Assembly (NCBI GenBank): GCA_036508875.1
Contig: DATCGP010000059.1
Location: 1 to 28,835, forward strand
Direction of reading: 5' to 3'
From: PALSA-660 sp036508875
GTDB taxonomy: Bacteria; Actinomycetota; Coriobacteriia; Anaerosomatales; PALSA-660
Length of the DNA stretch: 28,835 bases
A program made the position numbers and the translations under genes. Within the stretch, counting starts at the first letter, position 1. Every line of letters begins with the position of its first letter. Of this stretch, positions 8,039 through 16,261 are shown piece after piece. The notes beneath the pieces are model-generated. The model was not told the DNA's origin and did no database searches. It saw only the letters and a list, made by a program, of their open reading frames with translations.

Positions 8039-8392
8039 ATGAACGAGCTCGAGGACGTCCTGGGCCTGGCAGTGACTCGCTTCGTGGATCGCCACGTGCG
8101 GTCCCTTCTGACGTGGGACCTGCTCGTCTTCTTCCACAGGAACCCTGACGCGGTCCTCGACGCGGAGGGCCTCGCCACGCGGCTGGGCCGGCGGGCCGAC
8201 GAGCTCCAAGGCGAGATCGACGAGCTGTGCCGGGACGGTATCCTCCAGTGCGCCGGCGGACTCGTGCGCTACCGTCCCGACCCCGAGACGCGCGAGGCGA
8301 TAGCCGGCTTCGTCAACGCCTGCCAGGAGCGCGGCCGCCGCCTCGCTCTCATCGCACTGGTGCTGCACAAGATCAACCCGCGCGACGAATGA
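8039..8392 (+). CDS. Small winged-helix-like protein
   Basis: A 117-residue cytosolic protein. The central part reads LLVFFHRNPDAVLDAEGLATRLGRRADELQGEIDELCRDGILQCAGGLVRYRPD, which has the order helix, helix (likely recognition helix), beta-wing expected of a winged helix such as those in MarR- or ArsR-like proteins, with a Leu-rich C-terminal helix that could dimerise it. DNA binding is inferred, not proven. The ATG at 8039 is chosen because AAGGCGGA lies at 8019-8026; an open in-frame extension back to 7916 looks untranslated and includes Arg/Ser-rich low-complexity sequence. It is 55 bases upstream of the CNNM/CBS gene. Confidence 0.6.
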   Translation: MNELEDVLGLAVTRFVDRHVRSLLTWDLLVFFHRNPDAVLDAEGLATRLGRRADELQGEIDELCRDGILQCAGGLVRYRPDPETREAIAGFVNACQERGRRLALIALVLHKINPRDE

Positions 8393-8421
8393 CGGCCGCG
8401 CGCGCCGTGACGCGCCGGCGC

Positions 8422-8437
8422 GCCTCACCTGTGAGGC
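8422..8437 (+). repeat. Perfect inverted repeat overlapping the CNNM ribosome site
   Basis: GCCTCAC (8422-8428) and GTGAGGC (8431-8437) form a perfect 7-base inverted repeat with a 2-base centre. The GAGGCAGG ribosome site (about 8433-8440) for ATG 8448 lies partly in the second arm. It could be an operator or a stem that hides the ribosome site. Confidence 0.55.
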
Positions 8438-8447
8438 AGGTTCAACG

Positions 8448-9788
8448 ATGGGATCCTACGTCTGGCAGCTCGCGACGATAGTCGTGCTCATCGCGCTGTC
8501 GGGCTACTTCGTGGCCGCCGAGATGGCGCTGGTGTCGGCGCGCCGGACAGCGCTTCAGAGCGCGGCCGACAAGGGGTCGACCGGCGCGCGCGCCGCGCTC
8601 AAGCTGCTCGACGATCCAAATCGGCTCCTGTCGGCCATCTCCGTCGCGATCACGCTGTGCGGCTTCACCGCGGCCTCGCTCGCGGCCGTCACGTTCGAGG
8701 AGCCGCTCGCCGAGGCGCTCGGGTCCGCCGGCGTCACCTGGATCACGCCGATAGCGTCGGGGATCGCGGTGTTCCTGGTGACGGTCGCGGTCACCTACGT
8801 GAGTCTCGTCTTCAGCGAGCTCGCTCCCAAGCGTCTGGCGCTGGAGCGGTCCATCCGCATCGCGCAGGCGGTCGCCCGGCCGGTGTCAGTTCTGGCGACC
8901 GCGCTCGCTCCGCTGATCTGGGTGCTGGGGCGCTCCACCGACGTCGTCGCGCGCCTCTGGGGCGTGCGAGGCCGCGGGAGCGCCTACGGGGTCAGCGAGG
9001 AGGAGATCAGGCTGCTGGTGCGCGACCAGGGGACCTTGCTGGACGTGGAGAAGCGCATGATCGGAGAGGTCCTCGACATCGGTGACACGGTGGCCCGGGA
9101 GATCATGGTGCCGCGGGTCGACGTCACCATGGCCGAGGACACCCTCACCGTCGCGGAGGCGCTGCCGCTCTTCCGCCGTACCGGGTTCTCCCGCTTGCCG
9201 GTCTTCCACGACGACCCCGATTCGATCGTGGGTGTGGCGCTGCTGAAGGACCTTCTCGAGCCCATCGCGTCCGGTCGCTCCGACGGGCTGATGTCCGGCT
9301 GCGTCCGTCCCCCTCTGTTCGTGCCCGAGACGAAGCAGATCCTCGACCTGCTGCAGGAGATGCGTGCGTCACACAACCACATGGTCATCGTTGTGGACGA
9401 GCACGGAGGGACCGCCGGCATCGTCACCATCGAGGACATCGTCGAGGAGATCGTCGGGGAGATCGCGGACGAGTACGACAGGGACCACCGCTACATCGAG
9501 ACGGTGGGTGAGGGTGAATGGCTCGTGGACGGCCGCCTTCCCGTGGAGGACGCGAACGAGGACCTCGGTCTCGAGATACCTGAGTCGGAGGAGTACGACA
9601 CGATCGCTGGATGGGTGTTGAGCGAGCTCGGGCACATACCGGAGGTGGGCGAGAAGGCGCACAACGCCAAGGCCGAGCTGCTGGTCGTGGCTGTGCGGCG
9701 CCGTCGGATCGCCCGCCTGCGAGTCACCGCCAAGACCGAGGCCGACGGCGCGCACGGAGCGGGTCCGACGGATGAGGAGGAACGGTGA
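8448..9788 (+). CDS. CNNM/CBS/CorC-domain membrane transporter
   Basis: The 446-residue protein has the standard HlyC/CorC (CNNM) design. Residues about 1-185 form the DUF21/CNNM membrane domain (VVLIALSGYFVAAEMALVSARR, VYVSLVFSELAPKRLALE); residues 205-330 hold two CBS motifs, with MVPRVDV at the first and VDEHGGTAGIVTIEDIVEEI at the second, which typically bind adenosine nucleotides; the C-terminal 100 residues form a CorC/HlyC domain with GWVLSELGHIP. Members are involved in magnesium or cobalt efflux. The last residues (HGAGPTDEEER) are charged and overlap the next GTG start by four bases. Its ribosome site lies inside a perfect inverted repeat at 8422-8437. Confidence 0.93.
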   Translation: MGSYVWQLATIVVLIALSGYFVAAEMALVSARRTALQSAADKGSTGARAALKLLDDPNRLLSAISVAITLCGFTAASLAAVTFEEPLAEALGSAGVTWITPIASGIAVFLVTVAVTYVSLVFSELAPKRLALERSIRIAQAVARPVSVLATALAPLIWVLGRSTDVVARLWGVRGRGSAYGVSEEEIRLLVRDQGTLLDVEKRMIGEVLDIGDTVAREIMVPRVDVTMAEDTLTVAEALPLFRRTGFSRLPVFHDDPDSIVGVALLKDLLEPIASGRSDGLMSGCVRPPLFVPETKQILDLLQEMRASHNHMVIVVDEHGGTAGIVTIEDIVEEIVGEIADEYDRDHRYIETVGEGEWLVDGRLPVEDANEDLGLEIPESEEYDTIAGWVLSELGHIPEVGEKAHNAKAELLVVAVRRRRIARLRVTAKTEADGAHGAGPTDEEER

Positions 9789-11023
9789 GCGACGAGATCA
9801 CGAGCGGCATGACCGACAAGGATCATGAGGTGGCGGCGGGGTCCTCGGTCGCCGCGCCTCCGGCACCGCCTGTGCCTCCGGCCCCGCCAAGCGCGCCGAC
9901 CGCCGTCCCGCCGGGGCGCAGCCCGGGTGCGCGCGGGTGGCGGACCGGCGGGATCCTGTTCGGCACCCTGCTCGTGGTGGTCGGACTCATGGCGTTGTTC
10001 GGAGGGTTCACCTCGATCTTCGACCTGTTGCGGTTCTGGCCGCTGCTGATCGTGTTCGGGGGGATCGCCCGGATGGTCGACCCGCATGGTGAGGCGTTCG
10101 TGAAGCGCGTCGCCGAGGGGCTCGGAAGCGTCGCGATCGGCTTGGTGCTTCTCGGCAACACGCTCGGCTACATCCGCTGGACCGTCTGGATCGCACTCGC
10201 CTCGCTGTGGCCGCTGCTGGTCATCGCGATCGGCGTCGAGCTCGTCGGCCGCGGTCTTCACATGAACTGGCTGCGCGCACTGTCGAACGTGGTCCTGATC
10301 CTGGGGCTGGCGTACGGGGTCTTCGTGCTGCAGTACGCCCCCGGCGCGGCGGTATTCCCCTTCGGCGCATTGGCGGGCCCATCAGTGACGTTCGCAGACG
10401 CGAAGCCGCATGACGCGAGCGCGTCTTCCGGCAGGGCCTCGATCAAGGTCGGTGGGACCGGGCTGAGTGTCACCGCGGGAGAGGTGCTCGCGAGTGTCGG
10501 GGGACGGGCGCCGCAGGCCGACAAGCCCAGCCTCGAGGCCGCGGTCGCCAACGGTGTGGCGGACGTGACCATAAGCGAGCCCGGCAACCACACCGTCGTG
10601 GTCGGCGCAGGGAACAGCGCGCTGGACCTGACACTGGACCGTGGCCTCACGTGGAGCGAGGTCCGGTTCGACGTCGGCGCGGTATCGGCGGTCGCGGACC
10701 TGAGCGACCTTCACGTCGAGCGAGTGGTCCTGAACGCTGGCGCCTCTGACTTCGTGCTGAAGCTCGGCAGCCTGGCGGATGCCGTCGAGGTGCAGGTGAG
10801 CGGCGGAGCGATGAGCCTGACGATCCGCGTGCCGGCCAGCGCGGCGTGCAGCGTCCGTGCGACGAGCGGGCTGTCGGAGGTCGGCGTCCCCCAGTCGTTC
10901 CGTCGTATCACCGGCATCCCGGTCCTCGGCGACAGCACGTTCGTGTCGGACGGATCGGGCGGCCCCACGATCACGATCACGCTGACCTCGGGCGTGTCGG
11001 ACATCCGGATAGAGACGTACTAG
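9785..11023 (+). CDS. LiaF-like membrane protein with toast-rack C-terminal domain
   Basis: The 412-residue protein has three regions: a Pro/Ala-rich N-terminus (about residues 15-45, repeated APPAPPVPPAPP-type sequence), a membrane region (about 55-190) with several helices of the LiaI/LiaF type ending RFWPLLIVFGG and SLWPLLVIAIG, and a beta-rich region (about 205-412) of repeated Val/Ser/Asp strands like the LiaF/DUF2154 toast-rack domain. LiaF-type proteins negatively control envelope-stress systems. The start is GTG at 9785, overlapping the stop of the transporter gene. PspC follows directly, which supports an envelope-stress role. No histidine kinase or response regulator is in the window. 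Confidence 0.78.
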   Translation: MSDEITSGMTDKDHEVAAGSSVAAPPAPPVPPAPPSAPTAVPPGRSPGARGWRTGGILFGTLLVVVGLMALFGGFTSIFDLLRFWPLLIVFGGIARMVDPHGEAFVKRVAEGLGSVAIGLVLLGNTLGYIRWTVWIALASLWPLLVIAIGVELVGRGLHMNWLRALSNVVLILGLAYGVFVLQYAPGAAVFPFGALAGPSVTFADAKPHDASASSGRASIKVGGTGLSVTAGEVLASVGGRAPQADKPSLEAAVANGVADVTISEPGNHTVVVGAGNSALDLTLDRGLTWSEVRFDVGAVSAVADLSDLHVERVVLNAGASDFVLKLGSLADAVEVQVSGGAMSLTIRVPASAACSVRATSGLSEVGVPQSFRRITGIPVLGDSTFVSDGSGGPTITITLTSGVSDIRIETY

Positions 11024-11032
11024 GGGATGATG

Positions 11033-11488
11033 ATGGAAGGACCCAAGGACTCGCGGTCGGGGGCTCTCGCCTTCGGTGGCGCCGCGCTCATCGTGTTCGG
11101 CCTGTGGCTGTTCGTGCAGGCCAGTGGGTTGATCGACCAGAAGCTGCTCGATACCATCAACCGCTCGGCTGGCGCCCTCGTCCTCGTAGGACTCGGGGTG
11201 CTGGTGATACTCCTGTCACGTCGGGGCGTCCTGACCGGTCCGAAGCCCGGAGCGCGGCTGTACCGGTCTCGCAGCGACCGCGTGTTCAGCGGGGTGCTCG
11301 GCGGACTCGGGGCGTATCTCGGCGTGGACGCCGTGCTGCTCCGCGTGGCAGTGGTCCTGCTGACCGTCGTGGGCAACGTCGGACTCGTCGTCATCTACAT
11401 CGTGATGTGGGTCATCGTCCCCGAGGAGCCGTCGATGGCGTACTCGGGCCAGTCCATCCCTCCCGCGCCACCCATCCCTGGAGCCTGA
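11033..11488 (+). CDS. PspC-domain envelope-stress protein
   Basis: The product, 151 residues from this start (153 from 11027), is a small membrane protein with two N-terminal helices (about 11-55) and then the PspC domain: SRSDRVFSGVLGGLGAYLGVD followed by VLLRVAVVLLTVVGNVGLVVIYIVMWVIVPEEP. PspC helps the phage-shock response sense membrane damage. Three ATGs in a row lie at 11027, 11030 and 11033; AGGGG at 11022-11026 is best placed for the last. It follows the LiaF-like gene by only a few bases and precedes the amidohydrolase gene by four, so it belongs to one transcription unit. The stop codon is shared by either start. Confidence 0.88.
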   Translation: MEGPKDSRSGALAFGGAALIVFGLWLFVQASGLIDQKLLDTINRSAGALVLVGLGVLVILLSRRGVLTGPKPGARLYRSRSDRVFSGVLGGLGAYLGVDAVLLRVAVVLLTVVGNVGLVVIYIVMWVIVPEEPSMAYSGQSIPPAPPIPGA

Positions 11489-11492
11489 ACAG

Positions 11493-12461
11493 ATGCAGAC
11501 AAGCGGAACTGACGAGACGGGCAGCCTGAAGCCCGCCGGACCGACGGTGGCGGGAACGGTGATCGACGCACACACGCACCTCTTCACCGTCGGGCTGCTG
11601 GAAGAGGTGCTGTCCAAGGAGCCGCCCGAGGCGATGAAGCGCTTCCGGGAGGGCCTGAAGACCCGCAAGTGGGGCCGTCCCGGACGCGAGCAGACCCTTC
11701 CCGAGATGACGCCGCAGCAGTGTGCGGCGTGGTACGTCGGCAGGCTCGCGGATGCGGGCGTGTCGCGCGCGGTGGTGATGTCCGTCATGTCCGACAGCCA
11801 GTGGACCCGTGACTTCCTGGCCGCCGCGAACGGTCACGTCACCGCCCTGTGCAACGTCGACCCGCGTGACCCGGGCGCGCCCGCGCTGCTCGAGCGCGAG
11901 ATGGCGGCCGGTTTCAAGGGCGTCAAGCTCTTGCCCGTGAACCGGTGCTACCGCCTGTCCGACCCGGCGTGCAGGCCGTTCTTCGAGAAGGCGAGCGAGC
12001 TGCGCGCGTCGATCTGCGTGCACTACGGCGTGACCGTGGATCCCACCGGCGACCTCCGCTACGCGGACCCGATCGACCTGTCCCCGGTGTCCCGCGACTT
12101 CCCCGACATCTCGTTCGTGATCGCGCACTTCGGGGCGGGATGGTTCGACAGCGTGCTTCGGCTCGCATACCAGTGCAAGAACGTGTGCGTCGACACGTCG
12201 GGCACGAACAACTGGATGGACTACCACGTCCCCAAGATGACGCTCTCGGAGGTCTTCGAGCGGGCGCTGACGGCGATGGGCCCGGAACGGGTGCTGTTCG
12301 GCACCGATGCGGGGACCACGGCGCCCTATCGCACGTGGATCAAGTACCAACAGGTCCGCACGCTCGAGGAGATGGGCCTGTCCGACCGCGAGCGCGACCT
12401 CATTCTGCGCGGCAACGCGGCTCGCATCTACCACCTGGATGAGGTGCTCGAGGATGCCTGA
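11493..12461 (+). CDS. Amidohydrolase-2 family metal-dependent hydrolase
   Basis: This 322-residue TIM-barrel enzyme shows VIDAHTHLF (residues about 23-31), which supplies the HxH metal ligands, then VHYGV (about 175), FVIAHFGAGW (about 209-218, conserved His) and VLFGTDAG (about 267-274, with the catalytic Asp). These match the COG2159/amidohydrolase_2 family, which includes decarboxylases and hydrolases such as ACMSD. The substrate cannot be deduced. No strong ribosome site precedes ATG 11493, which is four bases past the PspC stop, so reinitiation from upstream is plausible. Its last eight bases overlap the next gene. Confidence 0.83.
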   Translation: MQTSGTDETGSLKPAGPTVAGTVIDAHTHLFTVGLLEEVLSKEPPEAMKRFREGLKTRKWGRPGREQTLPEMTPQQCAAWYVGRLADAGVSRAVVMSVMSDSQWTRDFLAAANGHVTALCNVDPRDPGAPALLEREMAAGFKGVKLLPVNRCYRLSDPACRPFFEKASELRASICVHYGVTVDPTGDLRYADPIDLSPVSRDFPDISFVIAHFGAGWFDSVLRLAYQCKNVCVDTSGTNNWMDYHVPKMTLSEVFERALTAMGPERVLFGTDAGTTAPYRTWIKYQQVRTLEEMGLSDRERDLILRGNAARIYHLDEVLEDA

Positions 12462-13266
12462 GCCCAACGCCTATGACCGCTTCGTCGACTGGCGTAAGCG
12501 GCTCGCCCGGGAGATGCCGTTCTACCGGCGCGAGTTCGAAGAGCACAGCGTGCGGCGCGTGATCGACGTCGGTTGCGGCACGGGGATGCTGCCGATCCAG
12601 TGGGCGGCGTGGGGACTCGACGTCGTCGGAGTCGATCCCGACGCGGGGATGCTCGACAAGGCCGCGGTCAACGCGGAATCGGCGCGCGTGGAGATCGAAG
12701 CCGGAGGCGGTTCGGTCCGGTTCGTCCCCGGAGGCTTCGGCGGTCTCGCCGACCTGGGACTCGGTCCCGTCGACGCCGTCACCTGCAGCGGCAACGCGCT
12801 GCCCCACATCGAGTCGCAAGCGGCCCTCGGCCGCACCTTTCGCGACATCGCAGCGATGCTGCGGCCGGGCGGGCTGCTCGTCCTGCACCTGCTGAACCAC
12901 GACCGTCTGCTCGACGCCCGCGTCCGCTCGATACCGCCCGTGGTGCGCGATGCCGAGGACGGCACCTGGGTCTTCCTGCGCTTCATGGACTACGACGGCG
13001 ACGGTATCCGCTTCGACTTCGTGACGCTGCATCGCCCGATCGGCGCCTGGGAGAACGGGGATCCGTGGGAGATGACCTCGCGCCGGTCCGTCCACACGGC
13101 GCTGCCGTCCCAGCTTCTGCGAGACGAGCTCGCGGCGGCAGGCTTCGTCGATGTGCACGCGTACGGGAACCACAGCGGCGCGACTTTCCGGCCCGGTGAG
13201 GACGAATCAGTGCTGATGGTCGCGGTGCGGGGCGAGGGCGGGACCAGTCAGGACACCGGGTCCTAG
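12454..13266 (+). CDS. Class I SAM-dependent methyltransferase
   Basis: The 270-residue protein has the Rossmann-fold motif I VIDVGCGTGML (residues about 36-46), the acidic end of strand two VVGVDPDAGML, motif II DAVTCSGNALPHI and AMLRPGGLLVLHLLN, all of which mark a class I SAM methyltransferase. It most resembles small-molecule methyltransferases; the C-terminal VHAYGNHSGATF segment fits the usual beta-hairpin after the core. The start at ATG 12454 lies within the upstream gene (eight-base overlap) and shares an AGGATG context. The end overlaps the convergent maf gene by four bases. Substrate unknown. Confidence 0.85.
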   Translation: MPEPNAYDRFVDWRKRLAREMPFYRREFEEHSVRRVIDVGCGTGMLPIQWAAWGLDVVGVDPDAGMLDKAAVNAESARVEIEAGGGSVRFVPGGFGGLADLGLGPVDAVTCSGNALPHIESQAALGRTFRDIAAMLRPGGLLVLHLLNHDRLLDARVRSIPPVVRDAEDGTWVFLRFMDYDGDGIRFDFVTLHRPIGAWENGDPWEMTSRRSVHTALPSQLLRDELAAAGFVDVHAYGNHSGATFRPGEDESVLMVAVRGEGGTSQDTGS

Positions 13267-13919
13267 CGGCACAGCCTCCGGCCGAGCGCACACTCCACGC
13301 CGCGGGCGGTCTCGCACGCTCCCACGGGCGCCTCGATGCCCTCGACCCCGAGCCGCTTGAGCTTCTCGTACAGGTGGCAGAGCGGAAGGCCGGCGACGTT
13401 CTGGTAGCACTCGCCGTCCTTGACCCTCGCCAGGTGCTTCTCGATGTTGTAGGCGCCCGCACACCCGAGCGCCTCGTCGCCCGCGAGCCACTCCGCCAAG
13501 GTCGCCTTGTCCAGAGCGCGCATCTCCACCGGCGTTGTGACGGCGAAGGTCACGGGCTCGGGCTGCCCCTCGTGTAGCACGGCGACCCCCGTGATCACCG
13601 AGTGGGAGCGTCCCGAAAGCTCGCCCAGCATCCGTGCGGCGTCGTCACGGTCCTTCGGCTTGCCCAGGACCCGGCGGTCGAGCACCACGATCGTGTCGAA
13701 GGCGAGCACCGTGGCGCGGCCCGCGCTGCAGGCCGCGCGTGCGGCGCGGGCCTTCTCGGCCGCGAGAGAGCGGGCCAGGACCGGCGGGACGCGCCGCAGT
13801 GGGGAGTCGAGGTCCTCGTCCGTCTCGGTGGCGATGGAGTCGTACGGGAGGCCGAGCCAAGCCAGCAGCCGGCGCCTTCGTGGCGAGGCAGAGGCGAGTA
13901 TGACGGGGGCGTCTTCCAT
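13263..13919 (-). CDS. maf: Maf-family nucleotide pyrophosphatase
   Basis: The 218-residue protein begins APVILASASPRRRRLLAWL, the Maf signature, and continues with FDTIVVLDRRVLGKP, LSGRSHSVITGVAVL and AGAYNIEKHLARV. Maf enzymes hydrolyse nucleoside triphosphates, mainly dTTP, UTP or modified pyrimidine nucleotides, and have been linked to septum inhibition. The start is ATG at 13919; the open frame upstream has no Maf similarity and lacks a ribosome site. The C-terminus extends some 25-30 residues beyond the usual end and holds three Cys in a C-x7-C-x6-C arrangement (see findings). Its 3' end overlaps the methyltransferase by four bases. Confidence 0.9.
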   Translation of the reverse strand: MEDAPVILASASPRRRRLLAWLGLPYDSIATETDEDLDSPLRRVPPVLARSLAAEKARAARAACSAGRATVLAFDTIVVLDRRVLGKPKDRDDAARMLGELSGRSHSVITGVAVLHEGQPEPVTFAVTTPVEMRALDKATLAEWLAGDEALGCAGAYNIEKHLARVKDGECYQNVAGLPLCHLYEKLKRLGVEGIEAPVGACETARGVECALGRRLCR

Positions 13920-13967
13920 GCCGGCGATGATAGCGCACGCGCCACCCGCCGTTTTCCGGCCGTGGGC

Positions 13968-13997
13968 GTGGCACGCCATGCGCGCACAGTCCATAAT
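13968..13997 (+). promoter_or_regulatory. Candidate promoter for the HEAT/HD-GYP operon
   Basis: A CATAAT hexamer at 13992-13997 matches TATAAT at five of six bases, with GTGGCA at 13968-13973 18 bases upstream as a partial -35. Transcription would start near 14004, giving a leader of about 56 bases that includes an 8-base stem (CCCGCCGC, 14008-14015, with GCGGCGGG, 14024-14031). The prediction is visual only. Confidence 0.4.
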
Positions 13998-14059
13998 CAC
14001 TACGAATCCCGCCGCGTCGTGAGGCGGCGGGCCGTTCGCCGTATCTGGGGAGGAGTCGC

Positions 14060-16261
14060 ATGGCGGGCCCACAGACGCCCCCTGTGCCGAAGCCGGTCCA
14101 ACTCTTCGTTGTCCGGCTCAGCACGACGATGAAGTCACAGCGCCTGTATCCCTCCGGCAGCGACATCCCGCACCGGAGCGCCGTCGACGCCCTCGAGGCG
14201 CTCGAGGCGATCTTCGGCGAGGAACAATACCTCGAACTCAGAGTGGGCCGGGACGGTCTGCGCTATCAGGCGTCCTCGGTCTTCCCCCGCTCGCAGTCGT
14301 TCACGACCTTCGCCCGCGAGTTCTACAAGCGCAATCTCGCCGCTGTGCGCTTCCAGGAAGGCGTGACACCCGACGAGATACTGCTGTTCCTGTCGTTGAT
14401 CATCGCCCCGCCGGAGCAGGTCGCCGCTGGCGGCGGCATGGAGGTCGGGCTCTCGGAGCTTGGCGTGGTGAACATCACCGTGTCCGAGACCGCGACCCGT
14501 ATCGTCGAGACCGCGTTGCCCGGTACGATGCCCACGCCCGTAGAGATAGAGGCTGACAAGGACAAGAAGCACGAGCCGGAGGCGGAGTTCGACGAGGACG
14601 CGCTGAAGTCGATCGAGGAGATACTTGAGGAGGCCGGCGCCGACCAGCCTCGCGACCGCCGCCTGCTCATGCGAGCCCTGCGCGACAAGCGGGCCGTGGC
14701 CGAGTACCTGCAGGAGGCGCGAGAGCGCGGTAGCGAAGACAGCATCAAGGACCTCGCAAAGCGCATCGGTGCACTGGCCCGGAGCACGCGCAACGAAGTC
14801 CCGGCGGACCGCGTCGCGGTGCTCTCGGTCATCGCGGAGGCGATCTCGGACCTGTCTCCGCAGGAGCGGGGCGAGTTGTACCAAGACCACCTCATCGATC
14901 AGGCGAAGCGCGACCAGGCCCTCGCCGAGCTGGTCGACAAGCTGGGCGTCGACGAGCTCGTCGACCGTATCCTCGACCAGATCGACGAGACGCCGGAGGC
15001 GCTGACGGGACTTTCCCGCGCGGTCCGCAACCTCACCCTTATGAACGTGCAGGCACCCGGGGAGTCGGTTCTCAACCTCGTCGTCTCCAAGCTGCAGGCG
15101 GACGGTCGCAGCGACGGGTTCATCAGCGGCATGACGCAGGCCGCATCCCCGACGAAGATATCCGGCATCCACCAGTTCAAGACCGACCGGTCCGAGTCGG
15201 TCGGCATGGTGCTGCGCCTCGTCGACATGACTCCCGACGGGAGCGACGTGTTCGTGTTCGATGAGGCGGTCGAACCGCTCCGCAACGAGGCAGCGCGCGG
15301 GACCACCGACGGCGACGTGATCGAGTCGCTGATGGCGGTGGCGATGATGGAGCCGCGCGACGAGCAGTTCAACGCGATCATGACGATGCTCGAGGACAGC
15401 GTGGGCTACCTGATCGAGGCGGGCGAGGCCGACGTCGCAGCGGACGTGGCGGAGGCGCTGTCCGCGGCCTCGAACGACGAGACCCTCTCCGAATCGCATC
15501 GTGCCGCGATGGCGAAGCTGCTGCAGAGCATCGCGCGGCCGTCGTCCCTCGCCGCGGTCACGAGCGTGCTCCGGCGCTACAAGAGCGACACTCCCGAGTA
15601 CATCGCATGCCGCCGGCTGCTCACCGTTCTGGGCACGGCCATCATCGACCCCCTGCTCGAGGTCCTTGCGGAAGAGAACGACATGGCCGCGCGCAAGGCG
15701 CTCATCGAGATGATCTCCGCCGTGGCGGGCAACTACGTCCACGAGCTGGGCGCGCGGCTGACGGACAAGCGCTGGTATCTGGTGCGCAACGTCGTCTCGA
15801 TCATGGCGGCGACACACTCGCCCGACGCGCTGCCCTACCTTCAGAGGACACTGCGGCACAGCGACGCGCGCGTGCGCCGCGAGACGATCCGCGGGTTCGC
15901 GGCGATCCACACGGCGATGTCGGAGTCGATGCTCGTCGCCGCGCTCGACGACGAGGACGCGCAGAACGTGGAGCTCGCAGCCAAGTACCTCGACTCTCTC
16001 GGAACCCATGCGGCGGTGCCCGCGCTCGAGCTCATCGCCCGCGGACAGAGCCGCGGCAACCACGAGCAGCAGGTCCGGGTGGCCGCGATCGGAGCGCTTT
16101 CGCGCATCGGCGAGCCGACGTCGCTCCTGCTGTTCCAGGAACTCGCCAAGAAGCGTGGCTTCCTGTGGTTCGGCGGAGGCCGCGACAAGGAAGTACGCGC
16201 CGCGGCCACGGAAGCGCTCAAGGTCGCTCAAGCGGCGGCGCTGAAGGGGGCGTCGGCATGA
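14060..16261 (+). CDS. HEAT-repeat protein with a domain shared with the adjacent HD-GYP protein
   Basis: The 733-residue protein has an N-terminal domain (about 15-115), a Lys/Glu/Asp-rich linker at about 165-190, a helical middle and a C-terminal HEAT array (about 510-725) with repeated RR and ALGTHAAVPALELI-type helices, for instance the segment DARVRRETIRGFAAI. HEAT arrays usually serve as protein-binding scaffolds. Its N-terminal domain aligns with that of the next protein at a constant 32-residue offset (YP, F, GxTxDE positions). The start at 14060 follows a GGGGAGGAG ribosome site. TGA at 16259-16261 overlaps the next ATG, so the two are translationally coupled. No catalytic motif is visible; the name only describes what can be seen. 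Confidence 0.82.
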   Translation: MAGPQTPPVPKPVQLFVVRLSTTMKSQRLYPSGSDIPHRSAVDALEALEAIFGEEQYLELRVGRDGLRYQASSVFPRSQSFTTFAREFYKRNLAAVRFQEGVTPDEILLFLSLIIAPPEQVAAGGGMEVGLSELGVVNITVSETATRIVETALPGTMPTPVEIEADKDKKHEPEAEFDEDALKSIEEILEEAGADQPRDRRLLMRALRDKRAVAEYLQEARERGSEDSIKDLAKRIGALARSTRNEVPADRVAVLSVIAEAISDLSPQERGELYQDHLIDQAKRDQALAELVDKLGVDELVDRILDQIDETPEALTGLSRAVRNLTLMNVQAPGESVLNLVVSKLQADGRSDGFISGMTQAASPTKISGIHQFKTDRSESVGMVLRLVDMTPDGSDVFVFDEAVEPLRNEAARGTTDGDVIESLMAVAMMEPRDEQFNAIMTMLEDSVGYLIEAGEADVAADVAEALSAASNDETLSESHRAAMAKLLQSIARPSSLAAVTSVLRRYKSDTPEYIACRRLLTVLGTAIIDPLLEVLAEENDMAARKALIEMISAVAGNYVHELGARLTDKRWYLVRNVVSIMAATHSPDALPYLQRTLRHSDARVRRETIRGFAAIHTAMSESMLVAALDDEDAQNVELAAKYLDSLGTHAAVPALELIARGQSRGNHEQQVRVAAIGALSRIGEPTSLLLFQELAKKRGFLWFGGGRDKEVRAAATEALKVAQAAALKGASA

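Noticed and set aside
13920..14072. N-terminal extension of Maf
   Set aside because: The open frame continues but lacks Maf similarity and a ribosome site, and overlaps the candidate promoter of the HEAT gene.
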